The notes beneath the pieces are model-generated. The model searched no databases and was not told where the DNA came from. It worked only from the letters and a program-made list of their open reading frames with translations. Shown here piece by piece: positions 27,301 to 40,800 of a stretch of DNA of 64,000 bases; within the stretch, counting starts at the first letter, position 1, and each line of letters begins with the position of its first letter. Source of the stretch: Taeniopygia guttata (taxonomy: Eukaryota > Chordata > Aves > Passeriformes > Estrildidae); assembly GCF_048771995.1 (NCBI RefSeq), contig NC_133032.1, forward strand, positions 26,375,501 to 26,439,500. Reading direction: 5' to 3'. The position numbers and the translations under genes were made by a program.

Positions 27301-28832
27301 TTAAAATTTAGACTGTACTATAGTCTCTGAACCAGCAATGGAATAGCTGGTTAGGGGAAAAAGTAACTCCTTGTGTCATTTGACTAGGTTTTGCAAATAC
27401 AACTCTGAGGTAGCCTAGGTTAGGATACAAATAAAATTTACAGGAATGGAATTTACCCAGTGTTCGAGTACCTAAAGTTCCTAAAAAACAATTCTAATTT
27501 TATACTAATAAATTTGAAAAATCTCTGAAGAACTCTACAGTGCCTCATCCATCACCGTGCTGGTTTTCAAGGACAGTGCGTTGAGAGTGATACTGTAAAG
27601 GCTGCCCTTAGAAGTTTGTAGGATTCAAACAGTTTCTTGCCTGTTATCTTAAGTAACTGTTCAGCAGAACTGTCCCCAGCTACTGCTGTCCCTAATCCAA
27701 CTGCTGCACAGCACAGCACCAAAAGGAGTCATTCCAATCTGCAGTGCACAAATGCACACAGCAAAACACAACAACTCGGATGTGAAGCAGTACTGATTCT
27801 AATTTTGAGAAGTCAAAATTCATTATCTATTTTTTCATAAATAACTGGAACATTACAGTTTTTATAATTCATTACAAGTGACTCTTTGGTAGCTTCCAGA
27901 TTCAGAAGCAAGACACAGCCCGAACTTACTTCTGTTTTTCCTCTTCATTCAAATTCTTCCACTGCTCTTCAATTGTCAGCAGGATGTCATTCATGCTGGT
28001 CTTTGGATTATCATCTATCAATTTTGGACGACACTCATGTGTGAAAAATTCAAATGCAGACTTTGGTTTCTTTATTATTTTGCTATTAATTAAGTCATAA
28101 GCTGTCACATGTCCAAATTTTTCACTTATCACATTTTTTTTCTTTATGCTTTGATTTGAGCTTTGTGGATCACTGCTTTTTTCACCAGTGTATTCATTTT
28201 GCTTATTAGTTGTCCCTCCAACTTCAGGAATCAAGATCTTAACAGGTTCCAGCTTGTCTCCCAGAATGTCTTTAAATGCACTTCCCATACTCCAACTATC
28301 AGCAGAGATTTCAGGTAAGTCCTTAGGGACTAAGATTTCCTCATTTTTATCTATTTTGTCAATATTATCAGAACTCAAAAGGTGCTCATTGGCTTTTTTA
28401 GACTCAGGATCCACAGCAACACTATTACTTTGAATATCAGCCATATTCTGTCCATTCTGTTCCTCCTCACGCAATAAATTTGAGGAACTGTCTGGAAAGG
28501 CATCACTCTTAGAAACCTCTCTTTTGTCCAAGCAACTGTGTACATTATCACCACTAAATGTCTGATGATTTAAGCAGATCTCTGTGTTTTTTCCTGCTTG
28601 ACAGTTTTGCACATCACTGCTGAGTGAAAGGAATGAAGTATGAGCATGTAGCTCATCATTTCCAGATGGTCCCATTTCATTAACAGCCACATCTGTTTGG
28701 TCTGTTCTATGGACAAACATGTCTTCTGAGGTAACATCTGTTTTATTACTTTCACCAGGGACTGCAGCAGGTAGTGGCCCATACAGTGATTTCAACACAT
28801 TTTCAACTGCAAGTAAGACAGATTCCTGGAAA

Positions 28833-28864
<32 letters not shown>

Positions 28865-31800
28865 AAAGAAAAGAAAATACACACACACAAGTGCACCTGA
28901 AAATGTAACTGTCAAATACCAAGAATATGGAACAATATGCAAAGTGCTCCTATTTGGAATAATTTTTAGACAAATCTCAGCAGATCATTGCATTTCAGTT
29001 GTTCACACATTCCAACAGATTCTGAATTGGCCACTTTCAGCTTCAAATATTTTGTGACATATATTCTGCTTCACTAGTTTACTCTGATATCACAAAGCCA
29101 ATTAAATACTTTCTTTGTAACAGGGTTTTGACTTACTAAACCAGTATCATGTGAAGTTATTCCTACCTAATATGGAGTTAGAAGTTTACAGCCAAAACAG
29201 ATGCACCAGCACCTGAATGTGCTTGTGTAGGTACTTTTATGGTGCATGTTTCCAATTCAACTTTGAACCAAGTGATGGAAACAAGCCAGATAAAAACCCA
29301 AACCCATAGTAAAAAGAAATAATTTTTAAAAAAAGAGAGAAAAGAAAGTCCAACCCTTTTTCTAATGCCAAAGGAAAACTAGATCAAATGTAAAAATGCC
29401 ATATTAATTTTCATACAAGGGACCCTTAACAGGCAGGACATTTACAAGAGTACCACAGACAAATAAAAAAGTTTTTTATGAAGAAGAGGATTAATATACT
29501 GGGGGGACTACCTATGTTCACTTTAAATAAGCACATTAATAACCACCAATGCAATCTGTCTAATTTCTGTAGTGTTTAATTGATGTCATCAATAATATAT
29601 GCACATAACGACAAAATAGTGCTTTGATGAGAAAAATCAACTCCTCTCCTGCCCACCCTCACCTCAGTGGTGGTGTTTAAATAGTGATTACTTGGTTTAA
29701 ATATGAAGTTAAGCATGAGATGTACACAGGGCCACATACCATAATTCCACTTAGCTTCTCTCACAGTAAAGCCATCTGAAACCAAAGTGATACATGCGTA
29801 TATCTGACAGCATTAAAATCTTTTAAATGAACTGGGAAGCTAATTTTGAAGAATCCCCCAGTTAGCCCGTTCAGTACTTTTTGATCAAAACAGTGCTCTG
29901 ACAAAGGCAAGCTGTCATGTAACTAAAAAAAAACCCCAAAAACCCAGTGACAGTGTTTATGTTTGAACATTCTGGTAGTCCCAAGGCCTTATCATGCTTA
30001 TATAAAGACTGACAACTCAGAAACAGAGCAAACCTTAATTACCTTATAATGCAGCAAAACTTGTGTTTTATCAGGTGTTATATTCACATCCACAGCAGAG
30101 GCAGGTACAGTAATACTCAAAAAGAAAACAGGATATGAACGAGTACATTCCTTTTGTGTCACCTGACTGTAGTATTGTCGAATTAACTAGAGATTGATTT
30201 AATAAAGAGACATCAGTAAAGGCAATAAAATAGACAAAAATGCACAGAAACAAAATGTGACGTTATAAAAGCATAATTGGTTTGCTGGTTTTGTTCGTTT
30301 TTCAAGTTAAAGAGATGCTTAAAAGGTCCTCATATTAATGTATGCCAGAATAATCACCAAAAGAGCAGTTCCTGGTTGTTTCCATGCCTTCATAGCATGG
30401 AGGTAAAAGTGATATATAGCCTATTTTCCACAGAGAGCACTGTATTTATACTTTGTAAGCTGAATCCCACCTTGAATCCAGATTTCCCTGCTCTCGTTAA
30501 GGAACCATCTCTGTCAGGGGATTCAAACTAAGCTTTGAACTCCCAGAAGAGCCAGGCACATCAAATAATGCATGGAGATGGATGACCCTTATTCAGCATT
30601 TAACATGCCAACGTAAGTTCAAGGTTTGCATATACATAGTTTTGCCTGCCAATTGAAAACTATTGTTGTGTCCACTTTAAAACCTGCTGGAGCACTTTGG
30701 CATGAGCATGATTTTCTTCCCTGGTGATGACAAGGATTAGGACAGCAAGGCTGCTGCAAGTGAAGTGCTGCAAGGTTCAGTAGTGAGAGAAACCCAAGAG
30801 TATCAAATTCTGCCTACACGATGCCTAGCTGTAGCCAATGCTGCTGCACTATCACTTTCATTTCTACCCAGTGCATACACAAATTCAAAGGGAAAGCATG
30901 GGTGTTTGCTTGATAAGCCCACAGCTGGAAGTGGACAAAATCAAAACTACTTGACAGAAGAACTCTCTTGCCAGAAACTACACAAAGTTCCCTTATGGGA
31001 AATTTCACATGTGATGTCCACAGACCAATAAAAAGAATCAACTATTCTGGTGTCTTGCACAGAGCATCTGAAATCAATTCTGTTAAACAGCCAAAAACAC
31101 AACCTCCATCTCTGTGGTCTGACTGCAGCAAATGGAACAGAACTGAGGCACCAGAAGTGTCAGACTCATGGAAGGGCTTTCCGTTGTAAATGCTAGTATT
31201 TTCACCTGTAATACTCTAAACTATTGCATGGGGGAAAAAAAGTTGTAGATTTCTTAGGTGTCTCTGTCCTCAAAGAAATCACATTTCTATTCCTTGAATT
31301 AAAAGCTAGAGGATGTTACCTTCAGTATTTCCTTCTGAAGAACTGGACGATTGTTTATAAAAATGAAACTCCTTTCTGAACTTGAAAGGCTTGTCAAAGA
31401 AGTGTCTGACTCAGCTTTTGGGAGAAATCCAGAAAGATTTATCTGCAATGATAAAACAAATACAGTGAAGAAGTCTTTTAAAGTACCCAAAATGGTTTTT
31501 TTATAAAGGTTAGATAGTAAAACAAAATTGTATGGGAGTCCAAGTCATTCAAATGCAAGCACTGCTTCTTGACACTACAATATACAAAGATAAAGGCAGT
31601 CAGAGAAAAAAAAATAGGCTGAGAGAGATGGGCTTGTATCTATTTTGGTTGGTCAATTCATTGACATATTTCCCATTTGGACTGGCAGTTGCAGCGGGAT
31701 GCTGCCCGGAGCTGAGGCTGTGGAGAGCCAGGCCAGCAGGCCCAGGTTTGCTGACTGTGGGGTTGCCAACCTAAGCCCTGTCCAAGCCAAAAGCACAGAG

Positions 31801-34800
31801 TGCTGCCCAACCTGGCCAGGGCAACAGTGAAACACCCCTACAGGGAAAGCCCAAAACACACAATCCCTCCTTTTCTGTGTTCAGAGCACCTTAAATAGCC
31901 TGTCACAGGGCATTTATTCAGGGCAACTAAATTTACCTACGCCACCTGTACCCAAATCATCTGACTCTCAAGAGTGCTGAGCACCCACGATTCACAGGCT
32001 GCAGCAGAACCTGTGAGCACTGCCAGGGAGCCTTGGAAACAGCACATGATTTGTGTACCTAACTTGAACTCCAAGTTTTAAGATTTTTCTGTTGAGATTC
32101 TTTAGCAGGTTTTTCAGGTCAAAATAAGGCTGATGACTTGTGCTGCTTGTCCCATCTCTTCCCCCTCTCCCTCACTAAGCAACTTTGAAACTGTTGGATG
32201 GATTTCAAATCAATCTGATAAAGAAGCAGAAATCACAAAGACGTATTTCCACAATTCCTGTGATAATTGACAGCTGTTTGGAGAGAACAGCCTCGAGATA
32301 ATGACCTTACTAAAGAAAAGGCAATTGTAACTTTTTAAAAGCTAGGAACAGCAGCATGCAAGAACTGACATCCTGGGCAGCCCACATCCTGCCCCACACA
32401 TTTCCCTCCTCCACCTTCCCAAACTAACAGGTGAAAAGAACAGAGACAGCATGAGGATTTTGGAGCTATGAGAAAGTCTGGAGAATATTCTGGTAGCAGG
32501 GTGGATCACTGAACACAGAAATGAGTCCTCATAAGCTCTGCTTTTGGCAGAACCCCTTGTATTTACTAAAATCCAAATTATCATGCATTTGAAATGGAAT
32601 TTAAGATCCATGGGATTTGGCCTATCCTTCCCATTCATCTACGTCACGCAGCTATCTGCTCATGTGCTCCCTTATTCCCTCCTGACCTTGTACCAAGCAT
32701 TCTGTGCTAAAGCTGGCGTGTTCTGGTCAGCAACCTCGCAAAGAACCAAACACCACTGGTCAAATTAAAGAGGTGTCAAGTATCTGTTGGATGATTATCA
32801 GAAAACAACAAGCAGCACTTCGAGATTTTATTCTGCAGCTTTAGCACATCCTCCCTCAATGTTCCTCCTCTGCGCTTCAAGCTCTTTTTCTAATTCACAA
32901 ATATTTGTACAAGTCTTTCACTTCCAAAAATATTTTTATATACAGAAAACATTAAAGCAAAACTGAAAGTCTCTAAATAACTCATTTAACAAGTTACCAG
33001 GTTTAGAAATGGCTGACTGCTGTTACTATTTACAGCCATGTAGAACACTCATTAAAAGTTACCTACAATTTATAATACTAGTCTTAGTAGAATTTTCATA
33101 TATGAAAACATATGAAGACAAAATTACAGAGACTGAAAAATATTAATGAAACTTTGATTTCACACTAGATAAACTGTTTTCAAAATTAATACTTTAATAA
33201 AAACCATATCTTCTAGATGCATTAAAATATATCTGTGAGAGGTGGACTCTCCTTTCTTTTATACTTATCTTTTTCCCAGTGGCACATGTAGCTGCTAAAC
33301 TTAACCTTCACAGGAAAAGAAGACATTAGGGAAATTTCCTGTGTGAAAGTTTTCAGCCCAAATAAGTCTATACATTTACAAGACTGGGGATCTGAAAAGT
33401 TTAAAAAGTTGTGCCAGTTCTTTATTTTCTTGGTTTTCTTTTTATTTTACAAATAGCTCCTGAGTTTGCATGCTTCAAAGCTAATTTGAAATGTGCTCCT
33501 GTTTCATTCAGTGCCCATAATGGAGATGTTTTCAAGAATGCCAGTCTTTAAAATCCCTGGATCACCTGTTGAAGAAGTTTAAACCCTGCAATAAGGAACA
33601 GCAAGATTAGTTTTGTCTTCAGAATAGACTTTGCAGCAAAGGAGCATGAAACTACACAATGAAAAATAGGAGTTAAAAGAATTAAAGAGCTGCCCTCTGG
33701 TCTGTGTAGCAAATGAGAGACAGCCTGAATGGGAAGGAAAAAAAAATCACTGTATGCCTTGCCCTTAAATACCTGTTCCAATACCTGCACACAAGGGAGG
33801 AAAAATTATTACACAGGCAACTTAACTCTGTCACTCCATAGTGTTTGGCTGCCTAGTTTAGAAATGTCCATAGTTTCTGAACGTCAACATTATGCATGGA
33901 TCACTTATACACCTATAAATGATGCACATGGTATTTTACACACTATTTAGAGACAGAGAGAGAGATGGAATGTTCCCCAACTTCTATTCAAGGAATATGG
34001 ATGCCTCATGATATAGCAGAGAAGTAATGTGAGAACCTAAGTGCCTCCTCCAAGCTAGTCCCTTCTAAATACCCCCTTATCTTCCCTTTGGAGCCCCCTG
34101 CACTTGTCCTGGGGGCACACCCAAGCTACACTCAGGTAAGAATAGCTCTGGATGTTCAGTTCAGACATAAACAACTAAAACTTTGTAAAGTACAAGAAGT
34201 GACTTTGCTTTGCTCCCCCTCATTCTACTACAGGTATAAAAGCACTCTGGCAAACTCAAGACTTAAGTCTGAAGAATGCTATTAACATGCACATATAAAC
34301 AGTGAGACCTTAAAGTCTGAGTAATATTATTAAGCACCATGCTGAATGCAGCATTGGTAAGTTGTGTCTAAGAACCATTGTGACTTTACAATGATTCATC
34401 TCATCCTGTCAAGGTTTATTACTACGTGATACAGGAAAATGCAGCTTAGAAGGTTCCAAGGTAGCAAGATTACCCTTCAGTAAAAATTTCTCCAACAAAA
34501 ATGGAAGCAGAGTAAAAAAATTTTGAAAACATTAGACAAAGGAGGGTATCATAGGGAATCCCCTCATTTTCAGAAGGGGAAAAAGAAGCCAAGAACACAG
34601 AATTTTTTTGAAAACTAGAAGGTATTTAGTTGAAATACATGTTTGGTGGAAGTTTTGCATAACTTGCCCTTCTAAGTATGTGTTTCTTTCACCGCTCAGG
34701 TGCCCCCACTGAAATTGAGGGAATACTCTTTAGAGTAGAAGGCTAAGAGGCCACGAAGATGAGAACCATCTAAATGCTTAGATATTAATGAGAGCATAAC

Positions 34801-37800
34801 CTGCCTGTGGGCCAGGATCCCAACTGAGACAGCTCTGAGCAATCAGCAATTCTGCATTTGTCATCACAACTGTTTTTACTGCCATTTGATCAGTGCCACA
34901 TGAGTCCTGATGAGGTGATTCTTGGAGTGGACTTTCAATCACCAAACCAATTAATTTTACGGAGAGGACAGTAATAGAATCAAATGCATTAATCAGATGT
35001 CAATCTGGAGAGACACTTTCTTTTTCAAAATCTCCTTTCTGAGTATTTCTTTAGCTCTCTTAATGGACAGACCTGAAGTGAATTTGGGAGAAGGAAGTTT
35101 AAACTCACCTCAGGATATTCGCAGCAGTGTTGAAAAGGTACCATACTGCTCATAACGGCTGTTCCCAGAATTGACATACAGGCCATTTTGTGATCTGATA
35201 CCCTGGTCTTCTGCCAAATAACAGCCTGAAACAAATGGCACAGAGTCAAATTTTTGACATTATATTTGTTGAACTCATGTCATGTCTATGAACATGCATA
35301 TGCAACTGCACACACACTGTATATGTAACATTCCGTACCTTGACTCTTTGAAAATCACAAATTTCAGTGTTAACAGACTCGATATGGTACCTTTTGACAT
35401 GTCTTCTCATATTGTATTACTTATTTACACACACAGCAATTGGAAAACTAAGCAAAGCTTGTATTCATGCATATTTTGTGGCTATTCTGGACTTCTGTAC
35501 TTGATGGCAACTGCTAAAACCAAGTCAAGACAAATATTACTTCTCCTTTTAGATATACAGCAGTGGGATTTGTGCTTTTCCTGAGCAGTTAAAGTGAGGG
35601 TTTATGACAGGTCTCTCACAGGCTGATCAATATTTCAAGGTGGGCACTGCAATGCTTAAGCTACTTATACCAAATAGCTTGTTTCAGTCGAAATCAGGCT
35701 ATTAGCTGACCCCATCCATAGCTCTCACCTAGATACTCTAGGTCTATGATAAGCCTGCCATTTAGAAAGAAAAGCAGTTTCTAAGGAGCTATACATTAGG
35801 AAAGCAATTAGTTGTCTAATGAAAACTTTTACAAGTCAGAAGGATGAAGGACCATCTGCTTTATTAGCTACATGTCTTGAAATATAGACTTAATAAATAC
35901 AGTAAGGCAATATAAACTGCAACTTGCAACAGAAGTTACTTGTCAAGTCCACTTATGCATACAGAAGGTATTACTTACTTTGGGAGGTGAAATTTTGTCT
36001 ATCACTAATGAGAAGTCCCATCCCAAATAGTCAAATTAAAATTCTGAATCTGCTGACTTTCTTTGCTGTGTATCAAGAACAAAAATGTTAGCCTTGGTTG
36101 GTTTTCTGCTTCTAGGCAACTGAGACTTTTATACTCAGGTCCACTTCATTTTTGCTACTGTTAGTTGCCTGAGTGTGTTCAATGTTTTCCTTTAAATACC
36201 AAAGGAAAGATAAAGCAGTATGTTGTATTTTAAACTGGAAGTTACAGTGCTGTTGAAATTTATACTTTTAGTAGGTACTAGGTGTCCAGTAAATTCAAAA
36301 TGAGCTCACAGGATTCAAATACATGCTGTTAAGTGAAAGGATGGTGAGAGAGCAAAAAATATACAAGCACCCATCTCAAGAAATGCTATACATAGCCTTA
36401 AAATTCCACCTGTCCAGTGGAATATTTGCTGGCCTTCAGGGGTGAATTCCACATAAGAACACAGTTCTTCTGGAACATGATATTCCCTTCCTACAGGACA
36501 GGTGGAACTGTAAAGCTTTGAGACTGTTGACCCTAAACTATTACCCAAATCTTTAATTTTCCAGTTCCACTACATTCTGCAGCATTTGTGAAGTGAGGCT
36601 TTTTAGTCCTGCCTGAATGCAATTCATCTCTACAGAGCAGCCTGGCAGCCCTCTGCACATGCTGGATCACAGCTTGGTTATTCTACAGTGGGGTGAACCC
36701 TTCAAACATAAAACACAATTTACATTGGTGGGGGACAGTGAACAGAAAAAGGGGAGAAGGAGAAATGAGTAAAGAGAGCCACGGCTCGGGTGTTCACAGC
36801 TCTGGCAGGGAGTCCCCCGGTGCTCCAGAGCAGGCAGAGGTGAAGGACAGCCCAGGGCTGCCTCAGCCTCTCTCCTCTACACCTGCTCTAAGCCTCCTCA
36901 AAGACATTCTGGAGTGATGAAAGAATCTGTCCTCTTCTTTATAGCTCCTCTTATAAAACATATCCTGTACTGCTTCTATTTTAAAACTGTTTACTTAAAA
37001 TGGAAACAGAAAGTGCCAAGTGATTTTTTCTTTACTGGATGTATTTTAAATTAAATCCATGTGACCAAACTGAGAAAGACACTTGTTACATGACTAATAT
37101 AAACATCATGCTGTTTATTTTCGAGTATCCTAGTGTGATGCTGCAGGTACAGATATAAATCTTAGCTGCTGATTAATGCAAGGTTATTACACCACTTGAC
37201 CTGCTAGAATGGCTGATACTCAGAACTTTGAAAAAAATCACTTGAGTAAGGTGGTTTTAACAAAGCTGTGGAAAATAAGAACTTATTAAATGCAAACTTG
37301 CTAAAAGGAGATACTGTAATAGGTTCAGATTAGTTTTTTTAATAGTCATATACTCACCAGATGCTCAGTACTACAGACAGAATTTTACGAAATAGTTACC
37401 ACTGCAGGTTGATTTACAGCCACAAACTAAAGAGGCCATGCAACTCCTAAATTTCTATACTATATAAAGACAGAATAGAAGTTAATACATCAATTTCTAG
37501 CCCTGACTGCACATTATGAAGCAACAACATTGGAAGGGCTGGTAATTTACATAAAATTATTTTTCTAGATTCTCCGGATGTATCAACAGGCATTAAAAAT
37601 ATCAGAGAAACAATGCCTGTTCCATTTCATTTATTTTGGAAAGTGTTGCCATGAGGTTCCTGCATTACCCTATTTTTTTAACCTTGCTTATACCCTTTAG
37701 TTTAGCTAAAAATACACCCCTCTCACACACCCCCCATATTTTTTTCTGGGTCATATAAAGCGGGTGTCTAGGATGAGCCAAGGAAGAATCTGACTCTAGT

Positions 37801-40800
37801 CAGTATGATGACGCTGCAGAAACAGCCTGCTCAAAGATATATTATTACATATGGCCCATCTTAGATTCTGCAAGAGCTAGCCAAATATATTCCACCTCTC
37901 TGTTTCATTGAAGGGGATTGCACGATCCAGATCTTACAAAATGTCCTAACATATATAAAATCTATTGCACATATGCAATATGTGTGTGTCAGTGTGTGTG
38001 CACCTATTTCTCCACTCCATGCAGCCCTAAGACACAGGCATACTTTTGTGGAGCATGACAATGTACACTCCAAGATAAATGATTGTATGACTCCATGCAT
38101 ACACGGACTAGGCATCTGTTATTTCAGGATGAATACATATAGTGCAGGAGGATTCCTTGAAAAATATGTGAAGTGCAGAAAAAGAGTGTGCAACCTCTTC
38201 CCACTGAGGACCCTGCTATACAACACTAGAGAGAATTAAGAGTTGCTCAGTATTTGTTTCTTCAAAGACCCCAAAGAAGAACAGAGAGAGGAAAAAAAGC
38301 AGTTGCTCTGCATCCCTAACTATCCTTCATATTTTAGAATTTCTACCAGCAGCTACAGTGATTGCAATCCCAGATAAAAGGAGAATCTTAATTAGAGCTG
38401 GGACTGGATGCTGTTTCCAACTGTGGCTACTTCAGCACAATTATGGTGCAACGAGTTACACCAACTCATTCCATTTACCTTATTACTACATAATGGCAGT
38501 GCACTTAAAGTAGACTTTTAGTACTCAAACTCCACCAATTTTCTTTATTTATTTCATGACATGCTATTCACCCTATAATAAGGTCTGGGGGTGTAAAAGT
38601 CTAGTTGAGCAAGCAGTTGTACATGAACTGCAGACTGGTAACATAACTTGAGTTAGCTCTTTAGAGGAGAACTGCATTTCAGAGTCTCTCTCTAGTTTTG
38701 TGCTACACGTTTCAAAAATCTTTTCACTCTGGCATCTGAGATCTCACTGCAGATAACTCTTTGGGCCAGTACATTCCTTAGCTTCTTGACTTAAAACCTA
38801 ATAGCTTATTAGGCTTCAACTGGAAGCATTGCTGCCTACCTGTTATGAGAGTACCCAAAGAGGAACAAAACTAGGCAGCAATATCCCAAGATTGAATTGA
38901 GCCCAAGGGAAACAAAACCACATCATACAATACTATGCCTATAACCTCTTCATCTTCATGATGCACAGCTCCAAGGGCTCCAGCACATTCTCTGCAGTGG
39001 AAGAAAATCCATCTGCTAAGATCAAAACTGATCAATATGAAGTCCTCTCCACATTCTTAAGAATGCCAGCCTTGAAAAGTGCTGCTATTTTTCAGCTCCA
39101 TGTCTTAACTGGTGTACTGTTTTAAAACCAGTGGCAAGTTACCTTACTAAAAGGGAACCCTTACATAAACTGCGCTTGAAAACAGAAATCACAAACATTT
39201 TTCAATTTAGCTTACAAAAAAATTAAACAACTAATCAATTCTTTTCCTAGATATTTTATACTCATCCCCAATGAATCAGTTGCCCCCTCCATTTCATATG
39301 TGATGCTGGGACAATTCCAGTGGAGAAATGCAGTACAGAAACTCAAGGCACCATTCTTCCCCTCATCAGAAGCAGCAGCTACATACCTGTCTACCCCATG
39401 GCATCACATATTAGAGCTATGACGGGGATTTGCTGAAAGACAGTCATGTTCCACAGCACTGTTCATTCTACAAATTCCAGTGTATTCTTCACTCAAATTT
39501 CACTTTCATGACATGAGAGTATCCTCTCAACAGAAGGACTTTCTTGAGCATGACACAGTGGCAAAATGCTTGGATTTGGGAGTTAGGAGGTAAGTTAGGA
39601 AAGGAGCTAATAGATATTACAAGGAGCCAAGGATCATCTGGTAACACCTGTCTTCAAAGCCTTTCAAGAATTCCAAAGACTATTGAGACTTATATGCTTT
39701 TTGATTGCTTTAATCACACATGTTCAGCCACAAGTGTTCAGAGAACCTGATCTTCTCTTATGACCAGGTGACCCACCTAGTGGATAAGGGGAAGGCTGTG
39801 GATGTAACCTTAACTTCAGAAAAGTCCTGTCTCTCACAGCATTCTCATGGAGAAACTGAAAGCCCATGGCTTAGACACTCTTTTTGGATGCACTCTGTCT
39901 GGATGGCCAGGCCCAGAGAGTGGTGGTGAATGGAATGAGATGCAGTTGGCAAATGGTCACTACTGGTGTTCTCCAGGGCTCAGAATCATGGCCAGACCTG
40001 TTTAACATCTTTTCCAATGATCTGGAGAAGGGGACTGAGTGCACCCTCAGCCAGTTTGCAGGCAACATCAAATTGGGTGGCAGTGTTGATCTGCTGGAGA
40101 GCAGGAAGGCTCTGCAGAGGGATCTGGACAGGCTGAATTGATGGGCCAAGGCCAATGGTGTGAAGCCCAAGATGAAGTGCCAGGTCCTGAACTTGGATCA
40201 CAACCCCCTGCAGCACTACAGGCTGGGGGAAGAGAGGCTGTTAAGGTGCCCACTGGAAAAGGACCGGGGGGTGCTGGTTGACTGCAGCTGAGCATGGGCC
40301 AGTGCGTGGCCAAGAAGACCAATGACATCCTGCCCTCCATCAGGAATAGTGTAGCCAGCAGGACCAGGGCGGTGATTGCCCTTCTGTACTCAGCACTGGT
40401 GAGGCAACACCCCAAGCCCTGTGTGCAGTCTTGGGCCCTCACTACAAAAAAGACATGGAGGTGCTGGAGTGTGTCCAGAAAAGGACAATGAAGCTAGAAC
40501 ACAAGTGTGATGAGGAGAGCCTGAGGGAGCTGAAGATGTTTAGCCTGGAGAAAAGGAGGTTCAGAGGCAATCTTATTGCTCACTACCTCACAGGAGGTCA
40601 TAGTCAGGTAGGGGTCAGGCTCTTTTCCCAGGCAAGCAGCAACAGGACAAGGGGAAATGGTCTCAAGGTGCACCAGGGAGGTCCAGGTTAGGTGTTAGGA
40701 AAAATTTCTTCACTGCATGAATGGTTAGGTATTGGAACAGGTTCCCCTGGGAAGTGGTGGAGTCACCATCCCTGGAGTGTTCAAACACTGAGCAGATTTC

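Noticed and set aside
28826-28942. N-terminal extension of the open frame of PMS1 exon 9, starting with a Phe-rich stretch
   Set aside because: It is translation through the intronic T tract; the acceptor CCAG at 28829-28826 and the match to exon 8 show where the exon begins.
36404-36507. 12-bp perfect inverted repeat with an 80-base spacer
   Set aside because: Arms are short, no target-site duplication is seen, and such pairs are expected occasionally in 64 kb.
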